A stretch of 64,000 nucleotides of DNA from Xestospongia muta (taxonomy: Eukaryota; Porifera; Demospongiae; Haplosclerida; Petrosiidae): assembly GCA_963693285.1 (NCBI GenBank), contig OY848927.1:3164501-3228500 (forward strand), in the 5' to 3' direction. Below the pieces are notes generated by a model. The model searched no databases, was not told where the DNA came from, and saw only the letters and a program-made list of their open reading frames with translations. The translations under genes and the position numbers were made by a program. The first letter of the stretch is position 1. The number at the start of each line of letters is the position of its first letter. Positions 12,240 to 23,958 of the stretch are shown here, in pieces.

Positions 12240-13400
12240 TTAACTAGAATGATGATCAAACTTCTGTTAGTGTCTCCTTGACACCAACATGTAGTATACA
12301 CTTATAAGCATCCCTGACAATAATCCTTGCTGTGTGATGCTGTTTGTCTAAGAGAATTGGGTTCTGAGAGGAAACAGGAAGATCAGAATTGGACATTCTA
12401 CACCACATCTCCAAATATGAGAGCTATCAAGATACAGGTCAAACTGATTTTTCCATGAAAGGAATCTCCTATCTTGTTGTAGTAGTGGTTGTGACTCCAT
12501 GAGCCAGTATAGTCTAGCATCATCTAAAGCATTAGAGTTAATAAACTCACTTGTCCATCCTATATTCTGGAATAAGAGTTAGCAAACTTCAGAACAAGTA
12601 CTGTTACACAACTGAGGTGATTGAATGAATTATAGTTCTTACAATTGATAACTTGCTCAAGCTGAGGTTGATTAATGTGATCATTAGACGTGAAGAGTTG
12701 TATAACAGTGTGACATTTCAACTCGGAATAGCATTCTTCAGGTAAGTTGTCACCAATCTCCACTGGAGAGTCAGATAAGTATGATGATGTAGCCAACCAT
12801 TCTAGTCCATTTAACCAGAGTTGGTTCTCTGATAGTTCTAAAGGCAACATTCCCCTAGAGGGTATGTCTGCAGGATTGCTAACACCAGGACAGTGTTTCC
12901 AGTGTTGGGATAGTACTGACAACATGATTCTCAACAAACTGCCTCCATTCTCGATTAGTCACTTGTATCCAGTAGAAGGATATATTTGAATCTGTGTAGC
13001 AAACGGGTTCACTATGTAATGTCAACTCTGCTTGAAGAGCGGCATGTACACTGACGATTAGCTTGGTAAGTACTAATGTAGATAGGAGTTCCAGATGTGG
13101 GATTCTCATACCCTCCTGTGGAGCTACACGAGTCTTAGCAGCAACAAACCTAACATACACGTTAATGTCATGTTCTAACCTCAGATAAACAACAGTGGCA
13201 TAAGCCTTGGTAGAGGTGTTACAAAATCCAACCAGTCTAGCTGATTCTGGTTGACAAGAGATATAACCTCAAGGGATAGTAATGATCTTGGCACCAGAGA
13301 GCGATGAATGAAGTTGTCTCCACCTTTCCAATAAATCATCAGTCAGTGGATTGTCCCATCCTACACCAACCTCACACAGCTGCTGAAAGAACATCTTAAA
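12240..13400 (-). pseudogene. BEL copy 1: RNase H region and linker
   Basis: Minus-strand pieces at 12879-13160 (PHLELLSTLVLTKLI, VCYTDSNISFYWIQ) and 12560-12937 (HCPGVSNPADIPSRGM) match the Pao RNase H-like region: the D-S segment, then NPADxxSRG. Parts near 13160-13400 are homologous but interrupted. Confidence 0.7.
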
Positions 13401-14569
13401 TAGAATAGTGAGTTTATGACAGGAGTAACAATACCTAGAGGATCAAAGAATTGTACATACCATACCTACAACTATCCCTTTAGTCAGTTCTGAGTCAGTC
13501 ATGTAGCGAGCAACATCATTGATGTCAAATATGAACTCGTCATTAATGAAGTCCTATTGAACACCTAGGAGCTTGGGATATCCTGGTGAACTTCCTTGCT
13601 TTGATCCAAGAGAAATCTTAGCATAGGATCGATCATCTGTGGTGGTGTGAGTGGTCTCACTGTCATAGTGATCAATTGTCACAACTCATCCAAGTTAGTG
13701 ATAAACTTTTTCAATTTAAATTCCACCTCTGCCAACTGCTCCTGGACTTCTGATACAGCTGAAATATCAACTCAACATCAGGCAATCCAAAACTTACGTC
13801 ATCAACATAAATGGAGAACAAAAGCTTGTCAACAAAGTATGGATCTACATCTCTATATGACTTGATATGATGATTGATTGTCGCATTCAACAAGAACGGA
13901 CTGGATGATATGGTGAACACCACGTGAGTATATCTGAGGATCAATGGCTTCAGTACATCACTGTCTAACTCACTGGTCCATAAGAATCTTAACACATCAT
14001 GATCTTTCTCATCTACTGCAACCATCAGGAAGGCTTTCTCTATGTCTCCAGCAAGAGCAACATCATGTATTTGGAAATGCAGCAAAAATCAAATATTGAT
14101 TGGCCAAAACAGGGACCCATGTAGAGGCAGTCATTGAGTGAAGAACCAGTAGATCTGGCTGAGGTGTCATAGACTATCTTCAGTTTTGAGGTTGTCTCAT
14201 CTTGCTTTACAACACGGTGGTGAGGGAGGTAATGTACCTTCTCTCCTTCAACTACAGCAGCATTATCGACTACCTCAACTATGCCTTTCTTAATTGATCT
14301 TGGATTACCCTGTCATACTCATCAAGTAGTACAGGGTTCTGTTTCAATCTCCTGATGAGATTGATCAGTCATTTGTGACATAGCTGGTAGTTGTCTGGTA
14401 CTGTTGGGTGATTGCTCTCCCATGACAGACTGACTTGGTATCTCTCTCCATTGAAGGATATCTGTTGTATGAAGGTCTCATAAACCAACCATTCTTCCTT
14501 CACAATCACAAGGGACTCAAGACCCCAAAATCTCCTAAGTGACTCATCTAGATTCCGTTCCGTGGGATA
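13400..14569 (-). pseudogene. BEL copy 1: reverse transcriptase
   Basis: The clearest piece is 13711-14085, with the first RT motif (AGDIEKAFLMVAVDEKD) and the catalytic box SIYVDDVSFG. More N-terminal RT-linked coding sequence (RRFWGLESL, YQVSLSWESN) lies at about 14390-14560 in other frames. Several frameshifts make it non-functional. Confidence 0.8.
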
Positions 14570-15038
14570 TAGTCAAGGCGTGGCCTGACCCTCGCTGCCA
14601 GAGGGTCAGGAAAACTATGCACACTAAATTTGTTCTGATAATGCAGTCAACAGCATCGTCAACAATTTTGCGAGTGCTTGACTTCAATCTCTCAAGTCTG
14701 TATAGTGCTGAGACACAAGAGCGGCACATTCTTCCAACATATCCATCATCATCATGACTCAGTAGTCGTTAACATCAACATCAATCTTCAGTTCATCAAA
14801 TCATTCTGTTACTAGCCTTTTCCAAATTGGGAAGCTTTTGAGCAGGCATCACTCAACATGCTACATCTGAGTGATGTCTTTTCTCACAGCAATAGCAATA
14901 CAGTGTCATTTTTAATTTCACAGCCGCACAGTACACGTCTTGCAGCACCACCCAAAGTCATTCAGCTCAGAACAAGTTTAGTGTGCGTAGTTTTCCTGAC
15001 CCTCCGGCACACGGGGGTCAGACCACGCCTTGACTACT
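14570..15038. mobile_element. Non-autonomous TIR element (hAT-like MITE) nested in BEL copy 1
   Basis: The ends form long imperfect inverted repeats: the left arm, about 14570-14645, is the reverse complement of about 14963-15036. Shared blocks are AGTCAAGGCGTGG, GAGGGTCAGGAAAACTA and CACACTAAA. Each arm also has an inner hairpin (CCTGACCCTC / GAGGGTCAGG). An 8-bp direct repeat GTGGGATA lies at 14562-14569 and 15039-15046, the size expected for a hAT target duplication. The BEL reading frame is interpretable on both sides. No transposase is encoded. Confidence 0.78.
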
Positions 15039-15050
15039 GTGGGATACGTG

Positions 15051-15550
15051 TCAATTCTTAGTGAGTGAGTAGTCGTGAATGTGAGATTGACTGACATTTG
15101 TGATTGATCGACAAGACCTGATAGAACCCATCCAACCTTGGTCTGTATTGCAAGTGGCCTGCTCCTCCCCCTTATAACCTTCCCGGTACCCAAGCTCCAC
15201 CAGACGTCAGATCTAATTAGTAAGTTAATCTTGAGTGTATCTCCAACATCTGCTGAGTCAGCTAGATCCAAGCCCTGTTAGTGTTCATAATGATTCCTAG
15301 AAAGGTCAATAGGTTGAGCAGTTAAAGGGTTACAAATAAATGATACCACTAATGCGGTAAATGTCAAAGACTCTCTCTCTCTTGTTATGAGACTTATCTC
15401 AACAACATCACAGATGGTATCTTGTCCCTCATAGTTACCAAATATCTTTATACATAGACGTTCTGTTCCCTGCTTGGAGAACTGTACTGTTTCTCTCATA
15501 CAACTTGACACATACGTATGTTGACTTCCACTATCCATAATCGCTCTCAC
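15051..15550 (-). pseudogene. BEL copy 1: aspartic protease (DUF1758-like)
   Basis: 15278-15550 starts with AIMDSGSQHTYVS, the active-site D-S-G of a retropepsin-type protease in the BEL form. It continues in another frame at 15051-15271 (INLLIRSDVWWSL, GWVLSGLVD). A frame break falls at about 15272. Confidence 0.75.
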
Positions 15551-15552
15551 AC

Positions 15553-17089
15553 CTATGCAGGTGGGACCAGTTCCAGTGGGTTACATAGTTGCAGTCTGGC
15601 TGTCTGTAGTAGGATAGGTGACTGAGTGTTAGTCGATGTCTGATTTGAGCTACTCTGTGCTCCTAGAGGAATGGTATGAGTATTGTTCAAGCTCTGACTG
15701 CTATGTGGACAGATAGTAGTGTGATGATGACCTCGACAGTTGCCGCAGTTACTCTTAGAACGACAGTCTTGACTGATGTGATATTTCTTCAGACAAATGT
15801 AACATCTGCCTGACCTACACAATATCTCTCTCTTCACACTCACTTCAGTCACCACGGTGCATGAGCTTGATAGATGTGCCTGTCCACAATAGACACAATG
15901 ACTTGATTGCTCAGAGTGATTAAAAAATGTTGAAGATGTGGGTGGAGTCCCCTTCACTGGGTAGCCGTGCTTCTGAATGTGGCTGCTAGTAGTTGATTGT
16001 TCTCTCGCCTCTATCTCACGATTGATTGTTCTCATCATCTCCTCAACATTTCACTTACCACCACCAAGCTCACGACTAACAATGAGATGCATCTCTGCAG
16101 GTAATTTATTCATTAGTATTGAGGACAACAATTGACCATATGACCCAGCATCAACTCCTAGTGCTCTCAACCCCCTCACATTTGATTCCACAGAGTCATA
16201 GACATGACGAAGTCCCTTGAACTTGTAATGAGGGGTAACAGTTTGCAGAATCAATAGTGTATTCGTATGTTTATTCACAATAAGTTGTTCAATACCAAAC
16301 GGTTTGGTAATGAACAACTTATCGGAGAAGGTTCAACCTTCTCCTTAAAGTTTGTATAGCTTCCTCATAGTTTGCTGAGGTCAGTGTTAGGCTGGGAATT
16401 GCATCAGATGCCATGGAATCTGAAAAAGAATGTAGGTAATTAAATTTGCAAACGTTCGACAGAGTTGTGTTAGAGTGTATTGCAGACTCGAATGAGTCCC
16501 AGAAAGTGAACCATTTAGTAAGATCACCATTAAACTTCTTTATTGTGAGCTTAGGAAGCTTCACTTTTGGTTGTACTATCACCATAGATGTGTCTGTAGG
16601 TAAAGTATCTGTGGGAGTGGGTGACTCAGAGTGAGAATGGGTATCACCGGTGTGTGAGTCAGTAGGTGAGGGTGTGGCCTCTGGAAACGAAGTAGGCAAC
16701 TAAGACAATGTGCTCCTTCTTGTGGTATGAGCAGGTCAGGCAGGGTTCTCTGAGGGGAGGTTAACACTGGCAGGAATTACTTGTTGACCAACCTGATCGA
16801 GAGCATGATCAATATCATTAATGGCTAAACATACCTTCTCCTTTGTCTGGTCTGCTAGGTCAATCTCCTGCTCTATATCATCCTCAGGAGTCAATTCGAG
16901 TATCTCTTCATCTAGTTTAGATAATATCTCTAATTTAGTGGACAGCAGTGACCTTTGCTGCCTCAGTTTCGGGACGTTGGGACCATTCTCTTCTTCTAAG
17001 TTATCCTTAAGTTGACCAATTAGTCTTGTCATGGTCCCATAGTGTCCTCTTTTCTTGAGCTTCTTCACTCTCACTTCCTTAGTTGACAT
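15553..17089 (-). pseudogene. BEL copy 1: gag region with zinc knuckles
   Basis: The N-terminal piece 16736-17089 is charged and helical (start MSTKEVRVKKLKKRGHYG). 16319-16699 carries the DUF1759-type segment (LPKLTIKKFNGDLTKWFTFW). 16051-16317 continues it. 15553-16038 holds Cys-rich knuckles (CVYCGQAHLSSSC, CYICLKKYHISQDC, CGNCRGHHHTTIC). The frame changes at about 16035-16050, 16318 and 16700-16735. These knuckles sit just before the protease, as is usual in BEL/Pao. Confidence 0.78.
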
Positions 17090-17165
17090 CTTTGATCACG
17101 TGGTGTCTTCAGTGGAGTATTATGATTACTTAATATCTTCTCTTTGTGTCCGATTCGGCTGACCA

Positions 17166-17870
17166 TGTAATGTATCTAGCACTGGATCCCCGCTTTGACT
17201 GTTATATCCCTTATAATTTCGCAATTCTTACAATAATCAATGAGAAAATAGAGAGAGAGAAAGGAGAGTGGATAATACACAAATCAAAGCACACAGTTCT
17301 CACGTGGTAAAAATCATAACATAATAGTAATAATAGTTAATTAACCATAAATACACAACAACGAATGTTAAACCTTGAACTCTCTGCCTCAATAAAATAT
17401 ACTCCGACTACATTTCAATGTAATTTTATTAACTGTAACAGTTTGTGGATCTGATAAAAATTTACATTAAATTACCTTAGTGGGCCTATGCACTAGAAAT
17501 TTCTTTGAGGGGTGTGACACAAGGCAGAATTGTGTACTAATATTGTCTTGTTCTCCTAATATTTATTATACAAAATGTGATAACACTTTCCATAGCACCT
17601 TTTCAAAAGGAGAAAGCAACTTATGAATTTGATAAGGGAGACAGGAATGGAAAATACAAGAGAAACTGTTTTGTCACATAAGTCAATTAAAGGAACAATT
17701 CAAACAAGAAAACATGAACACCTCATGTAATCCTCCTCTCTTGATGGATGCATTAAGATCATCTTGAAGAAGAGAGTAATGATCCATGGGTAATACCTCC
17801 ATCACAAGAGAATGTGCCTCCTCAGTAGACAAAATAAAGACCTCCATCACATATACAGAAAATTTCCCTA
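17166..17870. other. Region beyond BEL copy 1; possible 5' LTR
   Basis: No gene seen. The first bases (TGTAATGTATCTAGC) could be the end of the BEL 5' LTR in minus orientation, since they abut the presumed primer site. The far LTR boundary is not visible. The rest is AT-rich, with a GA-rich patch at 17250-17270. Confidence 0.4.
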
Positions 17871-18100
17871 TCTAATACTTTACTAAATCAACCTCCTCCA
17901 TCTTCAAGATTGAATATTCACATCAAAACAAAGCAACCATTATCAGAACATGCTACAAATATTCACTCAAAACCCACAATACATTCAGAACCCACAGCAT
18001 ATGTGTTATCAGAGCCAACAACTCATTTTCAAACAGGGTGCTTCTTGACTGATGATGTAACAACATGTCCTATGATGACATCACTTGTGTCATAGAGTTA
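17871..18100 (+). CDS. Unrecognised Pro/His/Thr-rich ORF
   Basis: Open from about 17871 to a stop at 18093. It encodes a low-complexity peptide with repeats such as NIHSKPTIHSEPTAYVLSEP. It may be an exon of the gene whose 3' exon starts near 18214 (ag at 18212-18213), but no clean donor in the right phase was found. Family unknown; it could be chance. Confidence 0.25.
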
Positions 18101-18165
18101 GGTTTGGTTTAGGTTTAGGTGATGTCATCAATATGATGACATCACTATGTGTCATTTCATTATGA
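18040..18165. repeat. Repeats built on GATGACATCA
   Basis: Several direct and inverted copies of the near-palindrome (GATGATGTAAC, ATGATGACATCACTTGTGTCAT, GATGTCATCA, ATGATGACATCACTATGTGTCAT) occur within 125 bp, together with a GGTTTAGG-like repeat near 18104-18119. It could be a small element or a cluster of CRE/AP-1-like sites. Confidence 0.4.
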
Positions 18166-18235
18166 TCTCATCATAGTCAAGTTACACCAAGAACCACCCT
18201 TCAAACAAGACCATCACTACTTACAGCACATGATA

Positions 18236-18570
18236 CAGATCCTCATGACAATCTCTCTCTTTCATCATTAAAATTTTCAGACTCGTCAGAAACTAGTACT
18301 TTACAAGTTATGCATAAAGCTCTACAGTTAGTAGATGAAGAAATGACTATCCCTCATCACAAGTCCTCTACATCAATAAGAAGTGAGGATGAGGTGGAGA
18401 TAGAACCAATGTTTGGGAGGATGAAACAGTCATTAGTTGTTGAAGGAAAACAAATGGGTCATCAAAAAGTGGGAGGAGTTAGAGGGAGAGGTCAAGTAAA
18501 ATATACTGCTCCTTTACCTCGGAGCAGAAAACATAAAGTTAGAAATTATAATATTAAAGACAATAACTGA
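18236..18570 (+). pseudogene. Unrecognised ORF fragment with an RGRG motif, copy 2
   Basis: Homologous to 2924-3282. Here the frame is open from before 18236 through HKALQLVDEE, IRSEDEVEI and VGGVRGRGQVKYTAP to a stop at 18570. The C-terminal residues after TAP differ from copy 1 because of a one-base shift. Sequence upstream (17700-18230) is absent from copy 1, so this copy may be closer to the original gene. Function unknown. Confidence 0.4.
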
Positions 18571-19767
18571 TATCAAATCAATTAATCTTTTATAATATTA
18601 TGTATCTTATTTGTGTCTATATTGTATATTTATCTCATACACATAATTAAACTTCTTAATCTGAGGACACAAAATTTTGGTAGATAAAGTAAGGAATAGC
18701 AGTCCTCTCTGTAGTGATGTCTCTACTAACATTAACATTATAATCTGAAACATTTTCTTATTACAATCTTTAAGTTTAGTTGTTTTTATCTTTAGTTTTT
18801 ATTTAATATATTCTATCACAGAGCTATGTTTAAAAATAGTCACACACAGCCAAAATAATAAAGCTATTGACAGTAATTGTATGCCATTTTGGTCAGCCAT
18901 TTTGTAGTGCAAAAAGACTAGTAACACACAATAATGTTATACAGGTTTTTGAGTGATAATGTTTTAATAATTTAATGAATGTACATTATACAAAAGATAG
19001 AGGAGGGGTCCACGTGGACCAAATCTAGTAATAGGTTACTGAATTGTTTAGACCAATAGTACTATAGAAGGGAAAGGAACCAATTATATTTATTAGTATT
19101 GAGTGTGTGTTTAATTAAAAGATGTTAGACTTTGGTTAAACGTAACTACAATTAATCTGAATTAGCAACATTGAAAGAATCTAACCTAGCTAGACCATGG
19201 CTTTCCTAGAAGATTAATTGAAGTACACTGATGTAAATTTGTATTCTGTCGGCTGAGGACCTAAGTTTGGCCACCCAAGACTACAACTCATCTTGTTCTC
19301 TCCTAGACCATTTGAGTACACTGATCTGGCTACAAAGATAAATTATAGTCTTGACTAACCAAACTTGGTTCCTCAACAGAGTACAACATTTATTAATTTA
19401 AATCAGCTATAGCATACTCCAATGTTCTAGGAAGTAAGGGCTCAAGTCCAACAATTAATTGATTTAATAAAGTATGTATGTTAATATTGTATTTTTAGTT
19501 TAGTTAATCATTTGTTTCTAGAAGGTTCTTTGTTGTGGTACCCTTTTCTTAAGATGTATCTAAGTTTTATGTGTTGCTTATTTATGATCTAATGTTTGCT
19601 TAAGTATTTCCTTTGGTTTTGTGATTTTATTTTGACCTTAGAGTGCAAATATTGCATCATCATTCATCTTTTTGTAATATATAAATAAACATCTACTTGG
19701 TTTAAAGGGCCATTAATAACTAAGTCCAGAAAGTAATCTGTGATAAAGATAGAATATGGTTTATATT
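18571..19767. repeat. Second copy of the duplicated arm, left half
   Basis: Matches 3283-4010, with a replaced segment at about 18892-19460. The match resumes with GTATTTTTAGTTTAGTTAAT near 19490 and runs to the Copia insertion point at 19767. It ends with the 5-bp target copy ATATT (19763-19767). Confidence 0.75.
19240..19390. repeat. Foldback element related to 4016-4156
   Basis: The left arm near 19245-19285 (CTGAGGACCTAAGTTTGGCC) is inverted relative to the right arm near 19345-19385 (AACCAAACTTGGTTCCTCAA). It lies in the segment that is not shared with copy 1, so it is a separate insertion of the same hairpin family. Confidence 0.5.
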
Positions 19768-19939
19768 TGTTGTTATTCCTTTTGAGATTTATTGAACAAA
19801 GAATCATAAAACCAAAAGTTCCAGAAGATTCTCAAAAAACACGTGCAAGTATATACAGCAATAAACAGTTAATCAAAGACGTGATAAATACATAACAGTT
19901 AATTAATGATGTGACAAATGTCAATTTACTATTACAACA
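19768..19939 (-). repeat. Copia 3' LTR
   Basis: 172 bp, almost identical to 23959-24132. Relative to the element this is the 3' LTR. It directly follows the purine-rich AGTTGGAG on the minus strand, which is the likely polypurine tract next to the pol stop (19947-19949). Confidence 0.93.
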
Positions 19940-19946
19940 CTCCAAC

Positions 19947-21420
19947 TTAAATTGACATGGTACTTGGTAAATTCTTCAGTCCCATCTCTAATCGAAGAAT
20001 TTCAAACCGATCACGCGAGAGAGGTTTTGTTAATATGTCTGCTGTCATCTGGTCAGTTGGACATACACTAATTCAATGATTCCATCATTTAAAGCTTCAC
20101 ACACGTAGTGAAACTTGATATCAATGTGCTTGGTTCTAGCATGAGAGATTGGGTTCCTTGCAATGATGATAGTTCCTTGGTTATCCTCTTTAATGATAGT
20201 TGGTGTTTTTGGTGTTGCCTTAATGTCTGACAATAGTATCCTCAACCATACAGCCTCTTGTGTAGTTGTACTGAGTGCCACATACTTTGCTTCAGCAGTA
20301 GATAACGCAACAACTGGTTGCTTCCTGCTGAACCGGCTAATAGCTCCTCCGGACATGGCAAATAGATTCCCTGTAATAGAATGTCGGTCATCCATGTCTC
20401 TGGCCCAATCTGCGTCTGAGAATCCAATTAGGCTATCATCTGTTGATCTCTCGTACCTCAATCCAAGGTTGCTTAAGATAACGAAGAATTCGTTTTACTG
20501 CTGTCAAGTGAGCTTCAGTAGGACAGGATTTGAACTTTGACACAGTTCCCACTGCTTGAGCAATGTCAGGTCTAGTTGTGATAGCTGCATAAAGTAGACT
20601 ACCTACCATAGATTGATAACATATTGGATCAACCAACTTACTAACTCCATCGTCCTTAACTAACTTGACCTTAGTGTCGGCTGGAGTAGTGGATGGTTTT
20701 GCTTGAGATAGTCCATATCTTTCCAGCAATGAGTGAATATACTGCCTTTGGTGCATCCACAAACACTTTTTCTTTTTGTCATACTCAATAGTAATCCCCA
20801 GGCAATAGTGGAGTTTACCAAGATCTTTCATCTTGAAACGTGTTGCTAGACTGTTCTTTACCTACCTCATTTTCTCCGGGGTCTTTGTGATAATTATTAA
20901 GTCATCAACGTATACAGCAATGATAGTTAAGTCAGTCCCTTCACTACTGACAAAGATGCAAGGGTCAGCGGTACATTGTTTGAAGTTAGTAGACTCCATG
21001 TGTTCCTTGAAAACTGTGTTCCAGCATCTAGGTGACTGTTTTAACCCATAAATTGATTTCTTCAGCTTACAAACAAAATGTTCCTTTCCTTCCTTAACAT
21101 ATTCTGGTGGCTGTTCCATGTAGATTTCATCATCTAACGTTCCATTTAGGAAAGCTGTGACAACGTCCATCTGGTGAATCAACATACCATTTTGAACTGC
21201 AAATGGTAATAATGCTCAAACAGATGAATACCAAACTACAGGTGAGAATGTTTCATTGTAGTCTTCTCCATATTTTTGAGCATATCCTTTCGCCACAAGT
21301 CGGGCTTTATAGCGTTCCACTTTCCTATCACTTCCATGTTTAGTCTTAAATATCCATTTACATCCAACTGGCTTCCATCCACTAGGCAATTCCACTAGCT
21401 CCCATGTTCCATTCTCCATC
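19947..21420 (-). pseudogene. Copia RT and RNase H
   Basis: 21216-21419 and 20862-21185 carry the RT ([39 protein letters not shown]). 20436-20831 is the RT thumb/connection (SMVGSLLYAAITTRPDIAQA). 20045-20461 is the RNase H (GFSDADWARD, ALSTAEAKYVAL, EDNQG). Frame breaks occur near 21190-21215, 20832-20860, 20440-20460 and 20062. The stop is at 19947-19949. Confidence 0.88.
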
Positions 21421-21452
21421 AGTGATTTGTACTCTGAATCTGCTGTTTCTTT

Positions 21453-22570
21453 CTATTTCTCAGACAATTTACCTTCCAGTGCTTCCTTAATACTTTGTGG
21501 TTCTTCTATTTGACCTCCACCTAAAAGTGCAGTATCTACAAACTCATCAATTCCATACCTGATTGGCGCAATGTTCTGTCTCCTAGGATACCGGTGTTGA
21601 TCCTCTTCTTGGTTCTCTGGTTCTTCAGGTTGTGGTTGTTCCATTGGTTCCTCCTCTTCTTCAGGTACCACACCTTTCTCATGGTCACTGACTGTTACTC
21701 CGTCATTGACTTTTACTGTAGTTGAGTCATGTTGAAAATCAGACTCATTAAAGATGACATCCCGACGTATAATGACCTTTGACGTGTTCTCATCAATCAG
21801 ACGATATCCCTTTCTTTGAAGACTACATCCGATGAAACGTAGCTTCTCTGCTTTTTTGCTCAGTTTTCCTTTTCTGTTAGAATCTGGTATATAGGCGTAA
21901 GCCATGCAACCAAACACTCTAAGGTGACTGAGGTCAGGCTTCCTCCCATACCATTTCTCATAAGGTGTTGTCTTCTCCCTCAAGGATCTTGTAGGTGTTC
22001 GGTTCCTTAGGTAAGCAGCAGTAGCCACCGCCTCCGCACAGTAACACTCTGATAGTCCAGCTTGAGCCATCATGGCACATGCAGACTCCATCAGGGTTCG
22101 ATTGATCCTCTCTGCAACTCCATTCTGAGCAGGTGAGTATGGGGCTTAAACTCATAGTGTATCCCTCTTGATTTCAAGTACGACTCAAACTCTTTTGAGA
22201 GATATTCCCCACCATTGTCTGATCGTAGAGTCCCTATCGAGAAACCACACTCATTAGTAGTACAGGACTCGAACTCCTTGAACTTATCAAAGACCTCCCA
22301 CTTGTTCCTCATGAAGTACACCTTACAACATTTTGTGTAGTCGTCGATGAAAGTAACAAAGTACCTTCTTCCTCCAATAGAGCCTGTAGGCATAGGCCCA
22401 CACACATCACTATGCACACGCTGTAGTCTCCTTGTTGAACGGATTTCTCCCACTGACTTGAAAGTTTTTCTAGACATCTTTCGTTCCACACACTTCTCAC
22501 AGAATGATATCCCCTTGGACTTAGGTATCTCCACACCTTTTACCAACTTCTCACTAACCATCCTTTTCAA
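21453..22570 (-). pseudogene. Copia integrase
   Basis: 22091-22570 carries RVHSDVCGPMPTGSIGG, FVTFIDDYTK and LRSDNGGEYLSKEFE (DDE catalytic core). 21453-22091 carries the C-terminal part (AYLRNRTPTRSL, TPYEKWYGRKPDLSHLRVFG) and a low-complexity acidic linker. A frameshift near 22130 falls in the segment that normally carries the last catalytic Glu, so the enzyme is broken. Confidence 0.88.
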
Positions 22571-23040
22571 TTGATGTTCATTTAAGTGTCCTAATCAGCT
22601 ATGTTTCCAACTTGAGATCCTGATGCCGCGGCAAATGTTCCTGAGTGATAGTTTCATAATCCAAATAATAGAGCTTGTCCGCAAGTGATCCCATTCCTAG
22701 AAGTTTCCCATTTCTGTCACGAATCCAACAACTTGTATCTCTAAACTTCACAGTGTTTCCCTTAGAAGCAGCTGCTCTCACTGAGAAAAAATTACAGGCC
22801 AGCTTGGGCACGTATAAAACATTATGTATGGTAACCTTTTTAGGCTTTCTCATTTTGAAGACCATTGTGAAGTGGATATTCCCTTTTGCAAAGGCCTCCA
22901 CTGTACGACCATCTCCCAGACACACCTTTTGAGGTTTGTCGAACTCCTCATAGTCCACTAAGAGCTCTCTTTTCTGTGTCATGTGACTTGAAGCTCCAGA
23001 ATCGACTATCCAACTCCCTGAGTTGTACGACTGAGATGAT
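22571..23040 (-). pseudogene. Copia aspartic protease
   Basis: The minus strand carries the active-site motif VDSGASSHMT at about 23000, then VCLGDGRTVEAFAKGNI and YVPKLACNFFSVRAAASKG. The latter is the hallmark between protease and integrase in Copia polyproteins. The His/Cys zinc-binding part of the integrase near 22580-22600 is interrupted. Confidence 0.85.
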
Positions 23041-23159
23041 GCTCCAAACGCTCCTTCATCAAATTCATTTTCTGAGTAAGATCCTCCATCATGAGACTCT
23101 ATACGAGCTGGCTTAGCTTTGCGTTTATACTTTAAAGATTTTTGATGACGATTCTTTGG

Positions 23160-23862
23160 ACAATCCCTATGAAAATGTCCAGTCTCTCCACATGTTTAGC
23201 ACACCTTCTTGTGTTGATGTCCCCCACCTTTCTGAGACTCCAGTTTTCCTGTTAGTGCTCGTCCTGCATTCATACTCCCATTTGTTTGCTATCCCATACA
23301 GTCTCTACTCCTCACGAATCAGTGACTGCTGAACATACCTCAGACTGATGGTATCCCTAGCTTCCAAGGCTGTCACAAGGGTGGAGTAGCTAGGAGGTAG
23401 ACTTCCCAAGAGAGTAACAACTTGATCCTCCTCAGCTATCGGTGCTTTGATTGCCGCTAACCTGTCTGTCAACTCCTTCATGTCCTTGATGTGTGCCTCA
23501 ACAGAAGTGCCTTCTTTCTTTTCCATCCTGAAGTACTGTTTTTTCAGCATTAGCTTGTTCACTAGTGTATCCTGCTCAAAATGATCTCGAAGAACCATCC
23601 ATGCATCTGCTGGTTCTTCACAGGAGGTAATCAGATTGAGTTGTGATGAACTTATCGACATTACTATTGTAGAGAATGCCTTTTGAGATCTCTTCTTGAA
23701 ATCCTCTACCTGTTGGACCGTTGGAGTTTCCCCCAGAACCTCCGTTCCGTCAATGAGTCCCCACAAGCCTTTTGCTAACAGAAGATGCTTTATCTGGAAT
23801 TTCTACGTCGTCCAGTTTGACGAATCCAGCTTATCTATCGACCACTTGTCGGCTTCAGCCAT
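23160..23862 (-). pseudogene. Copia gag
   Basis: Starts MAEADKWSIDKLDSSNW at 23862 (the UBN2/DUF4219-type gag start). A TAG stop lies at codon 20 (23805-23803). Gag resumes (LWGLIDGTEV, AWMVLRDHFE, LLGSLPPSYSTLVTAL) until a second TAG at 23307-23305. The zinc knuckle near 23180-23205 (C-x2-C-x4-H-x4-C) has a TAA between its first two Cys. Three independent nonsense codons show the element is dead. Confidence 0.88.
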
Positions 23863-23942
23863 CCTTCTGTTAATCGTAATGTATTAGTAAAGTACCAAGA
23901 TCTCTTCTCGTACAGACAGTCTTCTCACAGCAGTCAGGCGTT

Positions 23943-23958
23943 TACTGGGCTCATAACC
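23943..23958 (-). other. Copia primer-binding site
   Basis: On the minus strand the LTR end CAACA is followed directly by GGTTATGAGCCCAG. This is complementary to an initiator-tRNA-Met anticodon region with one mismatch to the usual animal sequence. Half-tRNA-iMet priming is typical of Copia. Confidence 0.7.

Larger units (their letters stand above)
11128..17165 (-). mobile_element. Decayed BEL/Pao LTR retrotransposon, copy 1
   Basis: Reading on the minus strand from 17089 down to 11128, the pieces follow BEL/Pao order: gag, zinc knuckles, aspartic protease, reverse transcriptase, RNase H, integrase, DUF5641-like C-terminus. Many frameshifts and stops break the polyprotein. A tRNA-complementary-looking stretch (17146-17165, read TGGTCAGCCGAATCGGACAC on the minus strand) directly follows a CA dinucleotide, so the 5' LTR probably starts at 17166. 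I could not find a matching 3' LTR on the left. A small DNA transposon splits the element at 14570-15038. Confidence 0.85.
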
